From positions 18,520,001 to 18,584,000 of the forward strand of contig JAWHQI010000004.1 of NCBI GenBank assembly GCA_033032865.1: a DNA stretch of 64,000 nucleotides, given 5' to 3'. Of the stretch, positions 18,695 through 30,316 are shown one piece after another. The stretch's first letter is position 1. Every line of letters starts with the position of its first letter. The notes beneath the pieces are model-generated. The model was not told the origin of the DNA, ran no database searches, and was given only the letters and a program-made list of their open reading frames with translations. Both the position numbers and the translations under genes were made by a program. The DNA is from Dactylorhiza incarnata. Taxonomy: Eukaryota > Streptophyta > Magnoliopsida > Asparagales > Orchidaceae.

Positions 18695-20280
18695 ATGTCA
18701 GGCTGCCAGTTCTCCCTTGGAGACCGTTCCGATCACAGTGAAGACTCTTTGTGGGAAGCCTTGGAGCAATCCAAAAGAGAATCCGAGAGGGCTCAGATGG
18801 CGACTGATCAGCGGTTGGACGCAATCAGTCAGACTTTGGCTCTATTAACCGAGCGGTTAGTTACACAGCAAGCCGCGGTTAATCAGGCGGTGACTCCGGT
18901 CCCTCCTCCGCCTCCTCCTTACCCGCTACCACAAGCCGCCAACTTCCAACCCCATCAAGAAGGTTTTGCGGCCAGGAAAAACTTTTACCAGGAAGCCGCG
19001 CACAGCATGCCGGCTCGAGTCCTTGATTTCCACGGGGCGGCTTCTCATGCTGCCCGCCATTCTTACCCGCAAGAGGGAGCAACCCGTTTCTCCTACCTGC
19101 CTGAGGTTGCTGTTCATCACTCCTGCCCTCCAGAAGCTGCTGCCCGGTCCTCCTACTAGGCGGCTTGTCCGCGAGTAGCCGCAGCTCCGACGGCTTACTA
19201 TCTTGCTCCTCTATATGAAGATATTGAAGAAACTTCTCCCTTCGTGGACGAAGTCCGCGGGGAGCCAGCCCCGAATAATTTCAGAGAGCCTAGTCTGTCG
19301 GCTTTCAATGGAGAAACTGATCCCACTGTTAATCTACAAGCCTTCGAGTCGGCCATTGCTCTTAGGACCCTAACTGATGCAACCAAGTGCAAACTCCTTG
19401 TGACCTCCTTTGAAAGACAAGCAAGGACTAGTTTTATGGGTATCACCCTAGATCGATCAGTTGTTTTGCCGAGCTACGCAGGGAACTTTTTGCTGAGATT
19501 CTCCACTTCAAGGAAGAGGAAAAGTGGCCCGACGGCCCTTTTTGACATAAAGCAGCGGGAAGACAAAACGTGGGCCCGTTTCGTAGACCGCTTCCAGAAG
19601 GAGATCATGGTAGTTCAGAACGTGGATCCAGAGCTATATAGGGTTGCTCTCATTCATGGCTTGAGAGAGGGCCCCCTAAAATTCGAAGCAAATATAAGGG
19701 AGCCAAGGACTTATCAGGAAATGATAAGTTTGGCAAATATGTTCATTAGAGGAGAAAAGAGCAATCCTGGTTATGTCGCAAAGCTGGTAAGCGACAAGGA
19801 GCAGTCTAATCTGTCCTTTCACCATCCACCATCAAACCAGTCCCACTTTGAACCCCGTTCCCAGAGAGGAAGAAATTACAAAAATAAACAACCCTTTATT
19901 GGCCATCAACGGTTTCAGGATCAGAAACCGTCGTTGGCCATCGCTCCCGCTCCATCCGTTCCTCTTCCGCAAATCATGTCGGTATACTTGCCACAGTATA
20001 CCGCGCAGCCACCTCCATTCATTACATCCACTCAATATGATGACTCGCAAGAGCCGTTTACTCCTTTAAATGTCACCATGGACGAAGTGGTCCAGATCCT
20101 CCAGAAAAGGCCAGATTTCAAAAGGCCTGCTCCTCTGAAGTTGGATATTCGCAATCGAAACCCGAATCTTTACTGTGAATATCATAAAGACCGAAGACTG
20201 TCTGGCCCTCCGCTTGCTGATAGAGAGGCTCCTGGGAGAAGGAAAGCTCCGGGGTCTAGTTCGAAAGGAGGAAACTGCTG
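18695..20280 (+). pseudogene. gag of Tat copy H
   Basis: ATG at 18695 (MSGCQFSLGDRSDHSED...), matching the starts in copies J and B. It encodes a Gln/Pro/Ala-rich N-terminus, then the capsid-like retrotransposon gag domain (ETDPTVNLQAFESAIALR... to REPRTYQEMISLANMFIRGE). It ends near a zinc-knuckle-like C/H motif at ~20170-20215 (CEYHK...). Lesions are TAG at 19157-19159, a compensated frameshift pair between about 19430 and 19490 (the segment that should read EWFYGLHPRSIS is read out of frame), and a frame change near 20190-20280 where the protease frame begins. The product would be the nucleocapsid/capsid precursor. This copy is non-functional. Confidence 0.85.
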
Positions 20281-21236
20281 AGCCAGCTGCCGAAAAGAAA
20301 AAAGAAAAAGAAACAGTGGAGGTAACCTGGGAATGCGCCGATGTGGAAGATGCCGACTGCTATGGAGACATCCATCCTTCCGCTGAATGCATCGAAGTCA
20401 ATGATGTGGGCCCCTTGGGGAACATCTATTGTATCCATGGAGGGGCTGGAGTAGAGTCGTCTCACAAATCCAGCATCGCGAGAGTTCTGAAGCAGGATGT
20501 GGCAGCAACCACAAGTTCTCCCCCTGAAAGCACCATTGTCACCTTTAGTCAGGATGACCTTCCTCCCAATGCCAATCCTTTCGACGATGTCGTGGTCATC
20601 AAAGCCGTCATTGAGAATTATACTGTTCACAAGATCTTGATTGACACGGGCAGCTCTGTCAATCTCCTCTTCCGCCCAACCTTCGAAGCTATGAAAACTA
20701 GAAAGCCTCTGCTTTCCACCGATGGGCCCCTCTATGGATTTTCGGGGGAGAAGAAAGAAGTGGAGGGTTCAGTGAAGCTCCTGGTCTCTCTTGGAGGAGT
20801 AATAAAGATGATCAACTTCGTGGTGGTGGATGCCCCGAGAAATTACTGCGCCATCTTTGGGAGGCCGATTCTTAATGCATACATGGCAGTAATGTCCACC
20901 TTTCACCTTGCTCTTATGTTCGCTTCTGAAGGAAGGCAGTACCGGGTCAGAAGCAACCCAAAGGTGGCTCGGGAGTGTTACGTTCGAAATGTCAACATGA
21001 TCACCGGCGTTTCACTTCCCAAGGCCACGACTGAAGTTCTGGAAATTGCTGAGTCATCAAAGGCTGCTGAGGAAAGGGAAGAACGAGAAGGGGCTCACCT
21101 GGAACCTGTCCAGGCGACCCAAGAAGTCCCTATTGCTGAAGGGGAAGAAAAGAGGCTGGTCATTAATGCTGAATTATTGGAGGAGGAGAAAGTGGAGCTG
21201 ATCTCCTGCCTTTTGGAAAACCTGGATATCTTCGCC
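20281..21236 (+). pseudogene. Aspartic protease region of Tat copy H
   Basis: The open frame carries EVTWECADVEDADCYGDIHP, then the protease active site LIDTGSSVNLLF near 20637-20670 and the flap/C-terminal motif CAIFGRPILNAY near 20850. The linker EGEEKRLVINAEL follows and leads into RT. This domain would cleave the Gag-Pol polyprotein. A TGA at 21237-21239, where other copies have Trp (IFAWS), ends the frame at the PR-RT border. The sequence is closely related to copy B (51505-52566). Confidence 0.88.
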
Positions 21237-21239
21237 TGA

Positions 21240-22181
21240 TCAGCGAAGGATATGCCAGGAGTGCATCCGGACGTGGCTTGCCATCATCTGAACATATCTT
21301 CTGAGTTCAAGCCCGTCCAGCAAAAGAAGAGAGAAGTGGCAACCAAGCTGGCGTTGCCCATCATAGAGGAGGTTGCCAAACTCCTGAAAGCGGGTTTTAT
21401 TTCTGAAATTCAATATCCCACGTGGATGTCGAATTTTGTAATGGTTAAAAAATCCGGTGGGAAGTGGCACATGTGCGTAGACTTCACCAAACTTAATAAA
21501 GCATGTCCCAAAGATTGCTACCCTCTGCCTCGGATAGATGTCTTAGTTGATTCCGCGGTCGGGTATGATTTTATGAGTTTTCTCGATGCTTTCTCTGGGT
21601 ACCATCAAATTAAAATGCACAAACCTGATATCCCGCACACTTCATTTATCACAAACGATGGGTGTTACTGCTATCTCGTAATGCCCTTCGGTCTTAAAAA
21701 TGCAGGCGCAACATATCAAAGAATGATGGATACCGTTTTTAAGCATCAAAAAGGCAGGAACCTCAAAGTTTACATGGATGATCTCCTTCTGAAAAGTAAA
21801 ACATTTTCATTGCACTTGAAAGACCTCGTAGAGACGTTCACTACTCTACGGAGGTTCAAGTTAAAATTGAACCCGTTGAAATGTGTGTTTGGGGCAAACA
21901 AGGGAAAGATTCTCGGGCATCTCTTAACTCCTAATGGCCTTGCACCGAACCCAGATAAGGTGAAGGCCATCCTTGATATGACCCCTCCTCGAAATACCAA
22001 GGAAGTTCAGCAACTTGGAGGGAGGTTGGCAGGATTGAGCATGTTTATCTCCAAATCAGGAGATAAAAGTGCCCCGTTCTTTAAAATATTGCGGGGAGGG
22101 TCAAAGTTTGAATGGAGCGAGGAGTGCAACGGGGCTTTTGAGCATCTAAAAATACAGTTAACTTCAAGTCCGCTACTCTAA
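21240..22181 (+). pseudogene. Reverse transcriptase of Tat copy H
   Basis: The frame continues from PR after one nonsense codon and encodes the RT palm and fingers: PTWMSNFVMVKKSGGKW, CVDFTKLNKACPKDCYPLPRID, the DAFSGYHQIKM motif, PFGLKNAGATYQ, and the catalytic YMDD at 21771-21782. The connection AGLSMFISKSGDKSAPFF follows. It ends at TAA 22179-22181 (CAA in related copies), and a base is missing just after, near 22194. RT would copy the genomic RNA. Residues of the active site are intact, so the domain decayed only recently. Confidence 0.9.
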
Positions 22182-24312
22182 AGTCCCCGTGAGGGGAAAT
22201 ATTATTCTTATATTTGGGAGTCGGCCCAGATGCGGTAAGTTCTGTCCTCGTTTGGGAAGAAAAAGGAAACAGTTTCCAATCTACTATGTCAGCCATATCC
22301 TCAAAGATGCGGAGACCAGATATACGATCTTGGAAAAGCTGGCCTTGGCCTTGGTTATGTCTTCGCGAAGGCTTCGTCCTTATTTCCAGGCTCATCCTAT
22401 CCAAGTGATCACAGATCATCCTTTAAGAAATGTTCTTGAAAAGCCAGATCATTTAGGGAGGCTGGCTAAATGGGCATTTGAATTAAGCGAGTTCGAAATA
22501 TCCTATGTTCCGAGGACTGCGATCAAAGCACGGGTCTTGGCAGATTTCCTGGTTGACACAGCAGAATCTAGTCCTGAACAGTTGGTGAAATCTCCTTTGG
22601 CTTGGGTCATTTATGTGGATGGGGCTTCTGGTAAAAACTCTGTGGGAGCCGGGATAGTTTTAATCAGTCCAAATGGCATCAGGCTGGAGCAAGCTATCAA
22701 ATTCTTCTTTCTAGTTACAAATAATCAGGCGAAATATGAAGCACTTCTGGCTGGGCTAAGGCTTGCAAAAGAGCTGGGCATAGAACATGTACATGTTAGA
22801 ACCTATTCATTAGAAATGGCCTGTCAGGTCTTGGGGAATAATGAGACAAGGGAGCCGATTCTGAGAAAGTATCTACTGCTGACTAAGAAGGAGATTGGGA
22901 AATTCAAATCATTCATTATCGAGCATATTCCAAGAACACAAAATGAGGAAGCAGATGAGTTGTCAAAGTTCAGTCTTCCATCGGGGGGAGTGACCTTTGA
23001 ACTTTTCCATCCGGCAACAGATGAAGCGGAACTCATGCAAATTGATCAGAATACTTCGTGGAAGGACCCTTACAAGTTGATTTTGTCAAAAGGGGAGTTC
23101 CATCATTCCATCAAGGATAGAAGAAGATTCAGAAGGAAAGCGGCATACTATTATCTGATAGCGGGAGTTCTCTACAGGAAGACTTTGATCTCTCCCTCAG
23201 CACGGTGTGTTTCCGAGGATGAAATCCCAACCATACTTCAGGAGGTTCATTCCGGGGAGTGTGGTAGCCATTTAGGAGCAAAGACTCTGGAGAAGAGAAT
23301 CTTAAGGCAGGGATATTTCTGGCCAACCATGAGGAAGGATGCCGAAGCATTTGCCAAGCGATGTGTTTAGTGTCAAAAGTTTGCCCCTCTCCAACATCTG
23401 CCCGCTAAGTCACTCAGATCAATAACTGCGCCATGGCCCTTCGCAGTTTGGGGGATGGATCTTATCGGACCCTTCCCAATAGCCAGCGGCCAGCGTCGCT
23501 TTATCATTGTGATGATTGACTACTTCAGCAAGTGGATTGAGGCGAAGGCATTGGCGAAAACTACATCCCAAGTTATCAGAAACTTCATCTGGGGAGAGAT
23601 AGTCTGCCGGCATGGAATTCTGCCAGCGATTGACACTAACAATGGTCCGCAGTTTAACAATTCAGAGATGATAACCTTCTTTGATCAGGTTGGGATTGAC
23701 CTTTGGTTATCTTCTGTGCATCATCCGAGAACGAATGGCCAGGTAGAAGCCGCAAATAGGCAGATCCAACAGCTTCTGATGAAGATGGTCTCGAATCAAA
23801 GAGGAAATTGGGCAAACTAACTTCCATCCATCCTTTGGACTCTTCGTACTACTCCATCTTCAGCTACGAGGGAGACACCATTCAAATTATCTCATGGCTC
23901 GGAGGCTGTTGTTCCTGTAGAATTTGAGGTGGTCACACCAAGAGTTGTGTATGCAAAGGAGGGACGAGAAGTGTGGATAGAAGACAATGATGAAGCTATC
24001 AAGTATAGTCTGGATCTGATCGAAGAGCTTCAGGATGAGGCAACAATCAGACAGGAAGAAGTTAAAAGGAGAATGGCGAAGTACTTTGACAAGAATGTCA
24101 GAGTAAAACATTTTGCAGTCGAAGATGTTGTGCTAAAGAAAGTTGATGCAGCAGCCAGAACAGGCAACTTCGGAAAGCTGAATTCCAATTGGGCCAGACC
24201 TTTCATCATCAAAGAAGTACTAAAAAGCGGGGCTTACCGCATTCAGACAAGTGAAGGAGATGACATCTCACGCACCTGGAGCGGTGACGACCTCAAACGG
24301 TTCTATCCTTAA
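22182..24312 (+). pseudogene. RNase H, archaeal-type RNase H and integrase of Tat copy H
   Basis: One frame (from ~22189) with three stops (TAG 23368-23370, TAG/TAA-type break at 23818-23820, and the -1 shift near 22194) encodes two RNase H domains and integrase. In the second RNase H, YVDGASG and KYEALL are kept, but the third acidic residue is Tyr (RTYSLEM for KTDSLVM). The integrase zinc finger is at about 23240-23385 (H..H..CV*CQK), then GMDLIGPF. The second catalytic Asp is replaced: PAIDTNNGPQF against VTDNGPQF in copy J. TNGQVEAANRQIQQ holds the third acidic residue. The frame ends ...DDLKRFYP at 24312. Active-site losses as well as stops show an inactive copy. Confidence 0.88.
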
Positions 24313-24640
24313 AATGTCCTCTTTACTTTCTTGCATTTTTTGGATATTTTAATGAGAAGCCCCATACTGACACCTCTCCATGTCTGATGGTTCTTTTTTA
24401 CACTTTCTTATATATCAACCTCACTGAAACGCGGAGACATCGCCAAGTTCAGCTCGAACCCCCTCGGATTGTAGTCATTAGCGTAAAACCACGAAGATCA
24501 TGTGTAGCGGGGAGTTTTCGCACACGTGTAGTGGTAGCTTGCCAATTCCCGTGCGGTGGTCTTCGAAACCTTGGATCCCGGCTGATATCCGACACACCCC
24601 TACATCATGGGAGGTCTAGGTGAATGTTGGCTCTATCATG
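24313..24640 (+). other. Post-pol untranslated segment of copy H
   Basis: About 330 bp between pol and the tandem repeats, homologous to 9261-9594 of copy J including the CGCCAAGTTCAGCTCGAACC block at about 24440-24460. No gene is seen. Confidence 0.55.
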
Positions 24641-25080
24641 CCCCGAGAGGGATATAGTTACAGCTTTGATGATCTTTCTGAGGAAAGCAATGTCGGTATA
24701 GCCCCCGTGCCATAACCATACCTGCCCAACTGATCATCTTAGTCTGTGACCATCGAATACTCCTAAGTACTCTCAAGCGATGCCTAAGCGGGACCCACAA
24801 CTGAGTTGATCTCTCTGAGGAAAGAAATGTTCGCCGCCTAGGCACACCTGCCCAATTGATCAACTCGGCTTGTAGCCCTAGGCAAGAGAGCAGTTGAGTC
24901 GCTTACAGCCCTTATGACCACTTGAGGAAAGCAATGTTCGCCGCCTAGGCCCACCTGCCCACTTGGTCATCTGGGTCTGTACTTGTCTTTTTTCTTTATT
25001 TCTACAGCTCTTATGACCACTTGAGGAAAGCAATGTTCGCCTCCTAGGCCCACCTGCCCACTTGGTCATCTGAGTCTGTA
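24641..25080 (+). repeat. ~110-bp tandem repeats downstream of pol (copy H), 4 units
   Basis: Four units with the conserved core (here TGAGGAAAGCAATGTTCGCC then GCCTAGGCCCACCTGCCCA) lie at about 24678, 24817, 24922 and 25021. The first unit has a scrambled core (GTCGGTATAGCCCCCGTGCC) and looks rearranged. Same position and orientation relative to pol as in copy J. Confidence 0.83.
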
Positions 25081-26364
25081 GCCATTTCTTGTTACATTAC
25101 AAGAAATTATCTCATCCTATGTGGTCACTCTAGACCATTTGGGAGAAAAAACAGGATTTTCATGAGTACATCACAAACCGGTTGGCTTGATGCTTAAACC
25201 GGACGATTTGAAATAAGTAGGTACCAAAGATATCATGCGGTCTGGTTTTCAAACCGGACGGTTTAAAGTAAGCAGGATATTATAAAAAAATGTCACAAGG
25301 CAAGTATCAGGGGATCAAGCATAATCATGACCGGTCGGTCTCATCATTCGGTTTGTGAACCTATCATCTTTATGGGTTTCAATTCGATCCGTTCGGTTAA
25401 TTACAGGCTCTTCACAATCAAGCAATTATGATTCTCATTGCAAATATCAAGCTACTAACCGCTCAAAGTATGTACAGTCCGCGCGGGTTTATCAGTCAAT
25501 ATTATGTAAGGCTGAGTTATACAAGTCCGTTCGGGTCTATTCGGAAGAGTGAGATTTGCGGAAAACTAAGTCACATAAATCGTTCGGGTTGAATATTAAT
25601 CATACGGCCTACCAATTGTTTTCTTATGACTTGATATTTCTAACTTGCGAAGCAATTACGAAAAGCCAGGTTATAATCGCGCGGCTTGGTTATGTCAATT
25701 TCCTGTTCGGATTTTTATCCGTCCGAGTTAGAAATATTCCGCGCGGGCGTACCAGTTATTGATTATATTCACGGGGATGAGACTTGCGGCAATCTAAGTT
25801 GTAAGTCGTTCGAGTTAAAGTGCTGGCCGCTCGGTCTGTTGATTGTTCTTATGACTTGGCATTCTTTATCCTGTAAAGCAATTATGCAAAATCAGGTAAT
25901 AACCGCGCGGCTTGGTTATGTTCGGTTTCCTGGTTATCACGAGGCATTCATAATAAGATAATGCAGAACTTGGATTTCTGTCCGCTCAATTATATATCCA
26001 GACCGCTTCGACTACGTATCGCAACATTATAGTTGACACTTTTTCAGGATAAATCCAATCCACTTAATTCGGATTGAAGAAACAAGCTATGCGAACAGGT
26101 TTTTCTAATGGCTTCTTAACCGGAATTCTATGAAGATCAGCGTTCTGACCGGTTGAGTTAATATTAAGTCGCACGACTTGGCTAGAAGAGCTAATTGTTC
26201 GAAGCAGAAAGAGATCGCAAACTGTCACAATTAAGTCATAGAAAGCAAACGGATGAACATGTAAAAAACTTTCCATTTCATTCAAAATATCTTTACATTG
26301 TCTTTCTAACCGATCGGCTAACAAAATCAAACCGTCGGCTGTTCAAAATAAAAACAAAATACAA
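25081..26364. other. Palindrome-rich 3' spacer of copy H
   Basis: About 1.3 kb between the tandem repeats and the stop of the antisense aORF2. It is rich in half and full CGNNCG palindromes (ACCGGTCGGT near 25330, AACCGCGCGGCTTGG near 25902, GTCGCACGAC near 26165). It corresponds to 7601-8845 of copy J. No gene is supported. It would contain the aORF2 3' UTR on the minus strand. Confidence 0.65.
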
Positions 26365-28170
26365 CTATTGATTATCCGACTTGAGCTTCTTAGATGCAGG
26401 AGCACTCGAATGTTCGCTGCCTTCAATCAAAACTTCGGGAGAATAGCCCTTGCTGTCCGACGAAGACGAGCTGCCCAGCTCGCCCAACTTGCGCTTGGCC
26501 TCTTCTTCAGAATCGCTGGACTCAGAGTCCGAGCCGCTCTCTCACTCTTTAGCCGCAGCGGGCTCTTCGGCTTCATCATCTTCGTCATCACTCTCCTCCA
26601 AACTGGACCCATCAACTTTATTCTTCCCTTTGGCTTTCCGCCTGATCTTATCAAGTTTCTTTTCCAAGGTCGGGTAGGCATCAGAAAAAGTGAAATGCTC
26701 AAAACCGGGCGCAAGCCCTCCGAGCTCTCGCAGGCGGTTAAAGGCATTATCAATTCCCTCGGCGACATGAGGGAAAATTTCTTCCTTATAGACCGGATCG
26801 GTCTCATCGTACTTTGTCTGCAAAAAAGAGTAAGGGTAAGAGACCGCACGGTCTGGAAAAATCAGAAAGATGGCTGGCCAGGTTATAACTTACCAACTCG
26901 GCCTCCTTTAGCCGCGCGACTTCCTTCTTCAACTCTACATTTTCCTTCTCTAGATGATCATTTGCTCAGATCAATCTTTTGAAGGTCATCCCCATGAAGG
27001 CGTTGGTGATAAAACTCTCAGCACCAACCAGCGCGAGCTCCTCCTCAGGAATCTTCCTCAGTCGCCTGAAATTTTGCCGGCCAAACATGGCGATGCTAGC
27101 GGCTTCAGCATGTCGGCCCGACTTCTCGTTAGCCTAGTGGGGAAGCGCAGTAGAAACCAGAACACATCGATGTCTGGGTGCCAGGTCAAGACCATGCGGC
27201 CTTTGAAATCCTTCACTTTGCTGAAGGAACGGAGGGCGGAGAAGTCGCCTGAGGAGGTCGAATCCTCACCATCAGATAGCGGCGGCTTGTTCTTGCCCTG
27301 ACTTCGTCTCCTCTCGCCCTAAGTAAGGATCAAGCTGGCCAGGCTGACCGGCTTATTCTTGGGAACAACGGCCTCAGCTACAAAAGAGAAGTAAAAGGGT
27401 TAGAACAAAAGCCCGCGCGGTCAACGTCGAAGCTGGAAGCTGGTTGAGGAAGAACTTACTGTCTTCAGGACGGACATTCTCCAGCTCGGCAAGCAGCGGG
27501 ATGTAGTGGTGTACATTAAGCCGCTCATTCTCGAGAAGTTGGCAGGTCTTTTTCTCGACCTCCCTGATAGCGATTTGTTGGAAGGCCTCCTCTGGCCGCA
27601 CCTGCGGGTTCAGGTTCAGTAGGCCAAGCCGACCTTCGAATATCAAATATCTCTCCGGCCAGGCTGTAACCTTGTTCGCGAGGTTGACCATCTTCAACCC
27701 CCGACAGCCGAAGTAGAGGTGGCCCTTCAACACACCCGACTCGGAGTCTGGAATAGCCCGCACCGAGAATATTTTTCTGAAGAGGTCCATGGAGAAGCGG
27801 ACTCTCTCAGACCGCAGATATGAAATGAAGCTGCAAATCTCGGCCATCGAGTTAGGGGAGATTTGGCTGGGAACAACCCCGTAATGGTCAAAAACCATGC
27901 GAGTTCGATCGATATGGGGAACTTGAAGCCGCAATCGAAATGATCGATTGGGATTGCGATTTGATTCGGTCCAGAGGAGTTCATCCGCTCATCACGGAGC
28001 GGAAGTCGCGCGAGCAGCGGACTACCAACCATGCGCCTCTCAACAAACTCATCTAGTTTGGCTTTGGTCAGACGGCATTCCTCAAGGTCTGCCAAATGAA
28101 ACGCTAAAGCGGCTTCGGAGCGGGTAGCAGATGTCTTTGCAGGCCGCTTCGGCTGGAGCTTCGCTCCCAT
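26365..28170 (-). pseudogene. aORF2 of copy H (Transposase_28-like accessory gene), intron 1 intact
   Basis: Minus-strand ATG at 28170 (MGAKLQPKRPAKTSATRSE). Exon 1 encodes the PF04195-like domain (DHYGVVPSQISPNSM, FRKIFSVRAIPDSES, HLYFGCRGLKMVNLANK) and runs to 27460. One indel near 27905-27920 shifts the frame in the middle of the domain. Intron 1 (27459-27378, 82 bp) has GTAAGT and TTTTGTAG and restores the correct phase. This shows what the mutated acceptors in copies G and J were. Exon 2 runs to ~26892, then intron 2 (GTAAGTTATAACC...TTTTTTGCAG, ending ~26820). Exon 3 encodes the acidic tail and ends KKLKSDNQ at TAG 26367-26365. Some further breaks occur at ~27130-27310. Confidence 0.75.
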
Positions 28171-28539
28171 CTTAAAATCCTGGTTAAAAAGTCTTCGGAA
28201 AGGCGCTACTTATAAGAACGGGTGATCTGCATTTAGCAAAGGTCAAATCACGGCTAGCCTAATCAACCCGCACGGGCAAATTTCTATACAAAGCTAATCC
28301 ATTAGGAACAAACCACAAGTCCAAACAGGCGATTTGAAGAAAACCACAGAAACAAGCCGCTCGGCTTATAAAACAATCCACAGGCATCAATCAACATACG
28401 AAGGAAGAAAATAAAGCACACAGACCGCACGGTCTGAAAGACAGACTGGATGTCATAAAATCAAGCTCAAGCAGTTAAGTTGTCCAAAGGACCGAATAAA
28501 AATATTATTACAAGTAATTGTCTTAAAAACCGCTTAACA
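28171..28539. other. Spacer between aORF2 and aORF1 (copy H)
   Basis: About 370 bp with no gene, homologous (inverted) to 15085-15464. CG palindromes such as AAGCCGCTCGGCTT near 28354-28367 and AGACCGCACGGTCT near 28421-28434. Confidence 0.55.
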
Positions 28540-30316
28540 CTAGCGGGCATCACTCGGCGCATCTTCTCTGTGGAGCCGCGCGACATGGTTGCCGATCTGA
28601 AGGACAGTCCCTTGCATCTGATTAATGCTATGATTGAGGTGGTTGATCATGCTATGAAGCCGCACAGCATCTCGCTCTACTCGCGCTGCCGGGATCACGC
28701 GAGTAGGTAAGGCCGCTGCGGCCTCATTCACACTAGCAACAGGATGGATCATCCCAGCCGCTGGAAGAGTCGAGCTCATCCCAGCAACCGGGCGGTGTGA
28801 CCCACGCCGGCCTTCATCAGCTACATTAAGGGGACGCCGGCTTCCGCCGACCTCCCTTGTCAGATGGAGGTATTTGTCTCTATAATAGGCATAGTCCCCC
28901 TCGAGTTTATGGATATCCTTCTTCCCTCTGTCAAGCCGGGCGGTCAGCGCGTCCACTTGGTCTTGTTGCACCTTCTCCCTCTCTCGGCGCTCTTTCCATT
29001 CGTCCTCCAACGCAGCTCGGCTTTCTTTCTGCTCAGCCTCCATCTCAGCCCGCAGGGCAGCCTTCTCATCCTAGGAAGCTCTCTCCCGCTCTTCGAGGGC
29101 CTTCAACTGCTTCGTGAGGTTTTCTAAATTCTTTTGAAGACCGGCCATCTCATCCTCCATTCGGGTGTCCGGGATCGATAAGGAGCTTGGGAGGGGCGAA
29201 ATCATCGGAGGAAGGCTAGCTACTAAGTCGCCCGGCTTCGGAATAGAATCGCGATCATCCGCAATGAAAAAGACAGTCAAAAAGGTCGGCCGAGTATAAT
29301 TCCATATAACAGGGGGATTATCAAAAGAAGACCGCTCTTTTCAAAAATTCTCCTCGCTTACAAGCCGCAGCAGTTCGGCTAAAATTCGTGCGGATAGATC
29401 GCCTTGCTTGCTCAGAATCAATCTTTCGGCGCTGTTCCCTCCACGATCTCTCACTTTGCCTTCGCTTAGCAGCAGAAAATTGAGCAGCGGAGGGAAAGAA
29501 GCTTGGTGACGGGTTCAACAACAAGGTGCGCGACTTGTTCCGAGACCGCGTCTTCAAAAAACGAACAGGGCGATAATCCGCGACCCCTTTACCTTGCAAG
29601 AGAAGATTAGGTGGCGGAGGCGGCGGTCTGTGCAACTGATCTCTTACTTTCTCCTCCTTCGCTTGCATAAGCCGAAGCCCGGTCATCACAAAATCTTCAG
29701 GAGCCGGTGCAGCTTTCTCAATTCTGGTCGCATCCACAGCCAGGGCAGTCTCCTGAATACTGGTCGCGTCCTCAGCCAGGACGGCCTCCTTTCCAGGAGG
29801 ATCGGCGGCCTGCAGTTCGGAAGAGGTTCTCAATAGATCGTCTTGCTTCTTGAGGGATTCAAAGTCCCTGATGATACCACTTACAGAGATACTGTGCGCA
29901 TCGGTATGAACCTGGTTGCTCGACTTGGGTGAGGGAGTAGCTACTCCTTCCGAAACTTCTCTGTCGCGCGACCTGCCTTGCAGGCTACCCGCTCCCGGTT
30001 TCCTGGAAGCCGCTCTATTTTTGGCCTTTATGCTCTTCACCTTATTCAGAAGCCTGTCCGCCGTTGTCTCGGCTCTTTTCCTTTTCTTAGTCGATTCCTG
30101 GCCGGCTTGTTTTGGGGAAACCGGGCCTTCCTCAATATTCACTACCGGGGCCTGCTGACCGGTTGCCTTAGGGGAGTCAACCATTTCCCCTCCTTCATCT
30201 CTAACCTCCAAGTGGAATACACCAGAAGGAGAGATCTCTATTTTAAAAGAATCTTCCCCGTCGGCCTTCGGAATGACTGCTTCCGAGTCTGTCTTAGCCA
30301 TTTCAATGGATGGATT
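28540..30316 (-). pseudogene. aORF1 of copy H, 5' end replaced by gag of copy J
   Basis: The minus-strand frame runs without a stop from the gag junction (about 30316) to 29321, covering the middle of aORF1. It shows PKADGEDSFKIEISPSGV, KKRKRAETTADRLLNKVKS (NLS-like), and the PPPPPP segment, then LKTRSRNKSRTLLLNPS and WREQRRKID to the intron donor in ACKRGEF. The intron acceptor is mutated (TTGCGG for TTGCAG near 29265). The C-terminal exon (29280-28540) encodes the E/K/R-rich coiled coil, YYRDKYLHLTREVGG and VARLHREDAPSDAR. It carries one TAG near 29070. Its first exon start and promoter were deleted together with the 3' LTR. Confidence 0.75.

Larger units (their letters stand above)
17801..30316 (+). 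mobile_element. Tat-lineage Ty3/gypsy copy H (near full length, 3' LTR deleted)
   Basis: This copy shows the whole family architecture in order: 5' LTR, gag, PR, RT, RNase H, archaeal-type RNase H, integrase, ~110-bp repeats, palindromic spacer, antisense aORF2, antisense aORF1. The 5' end of aORF1, its promoter and the 3' LTR are missing. They end at a junction at 30308-30316 with gag sequence of another copy (J). Several stops and frameshifts in gag-pol show it is dead. Tat-lineage elements with extra ORFs in either orientation are known (for example the antisense gene of maize Grande), which supports the reading. Confidence 0.85.
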
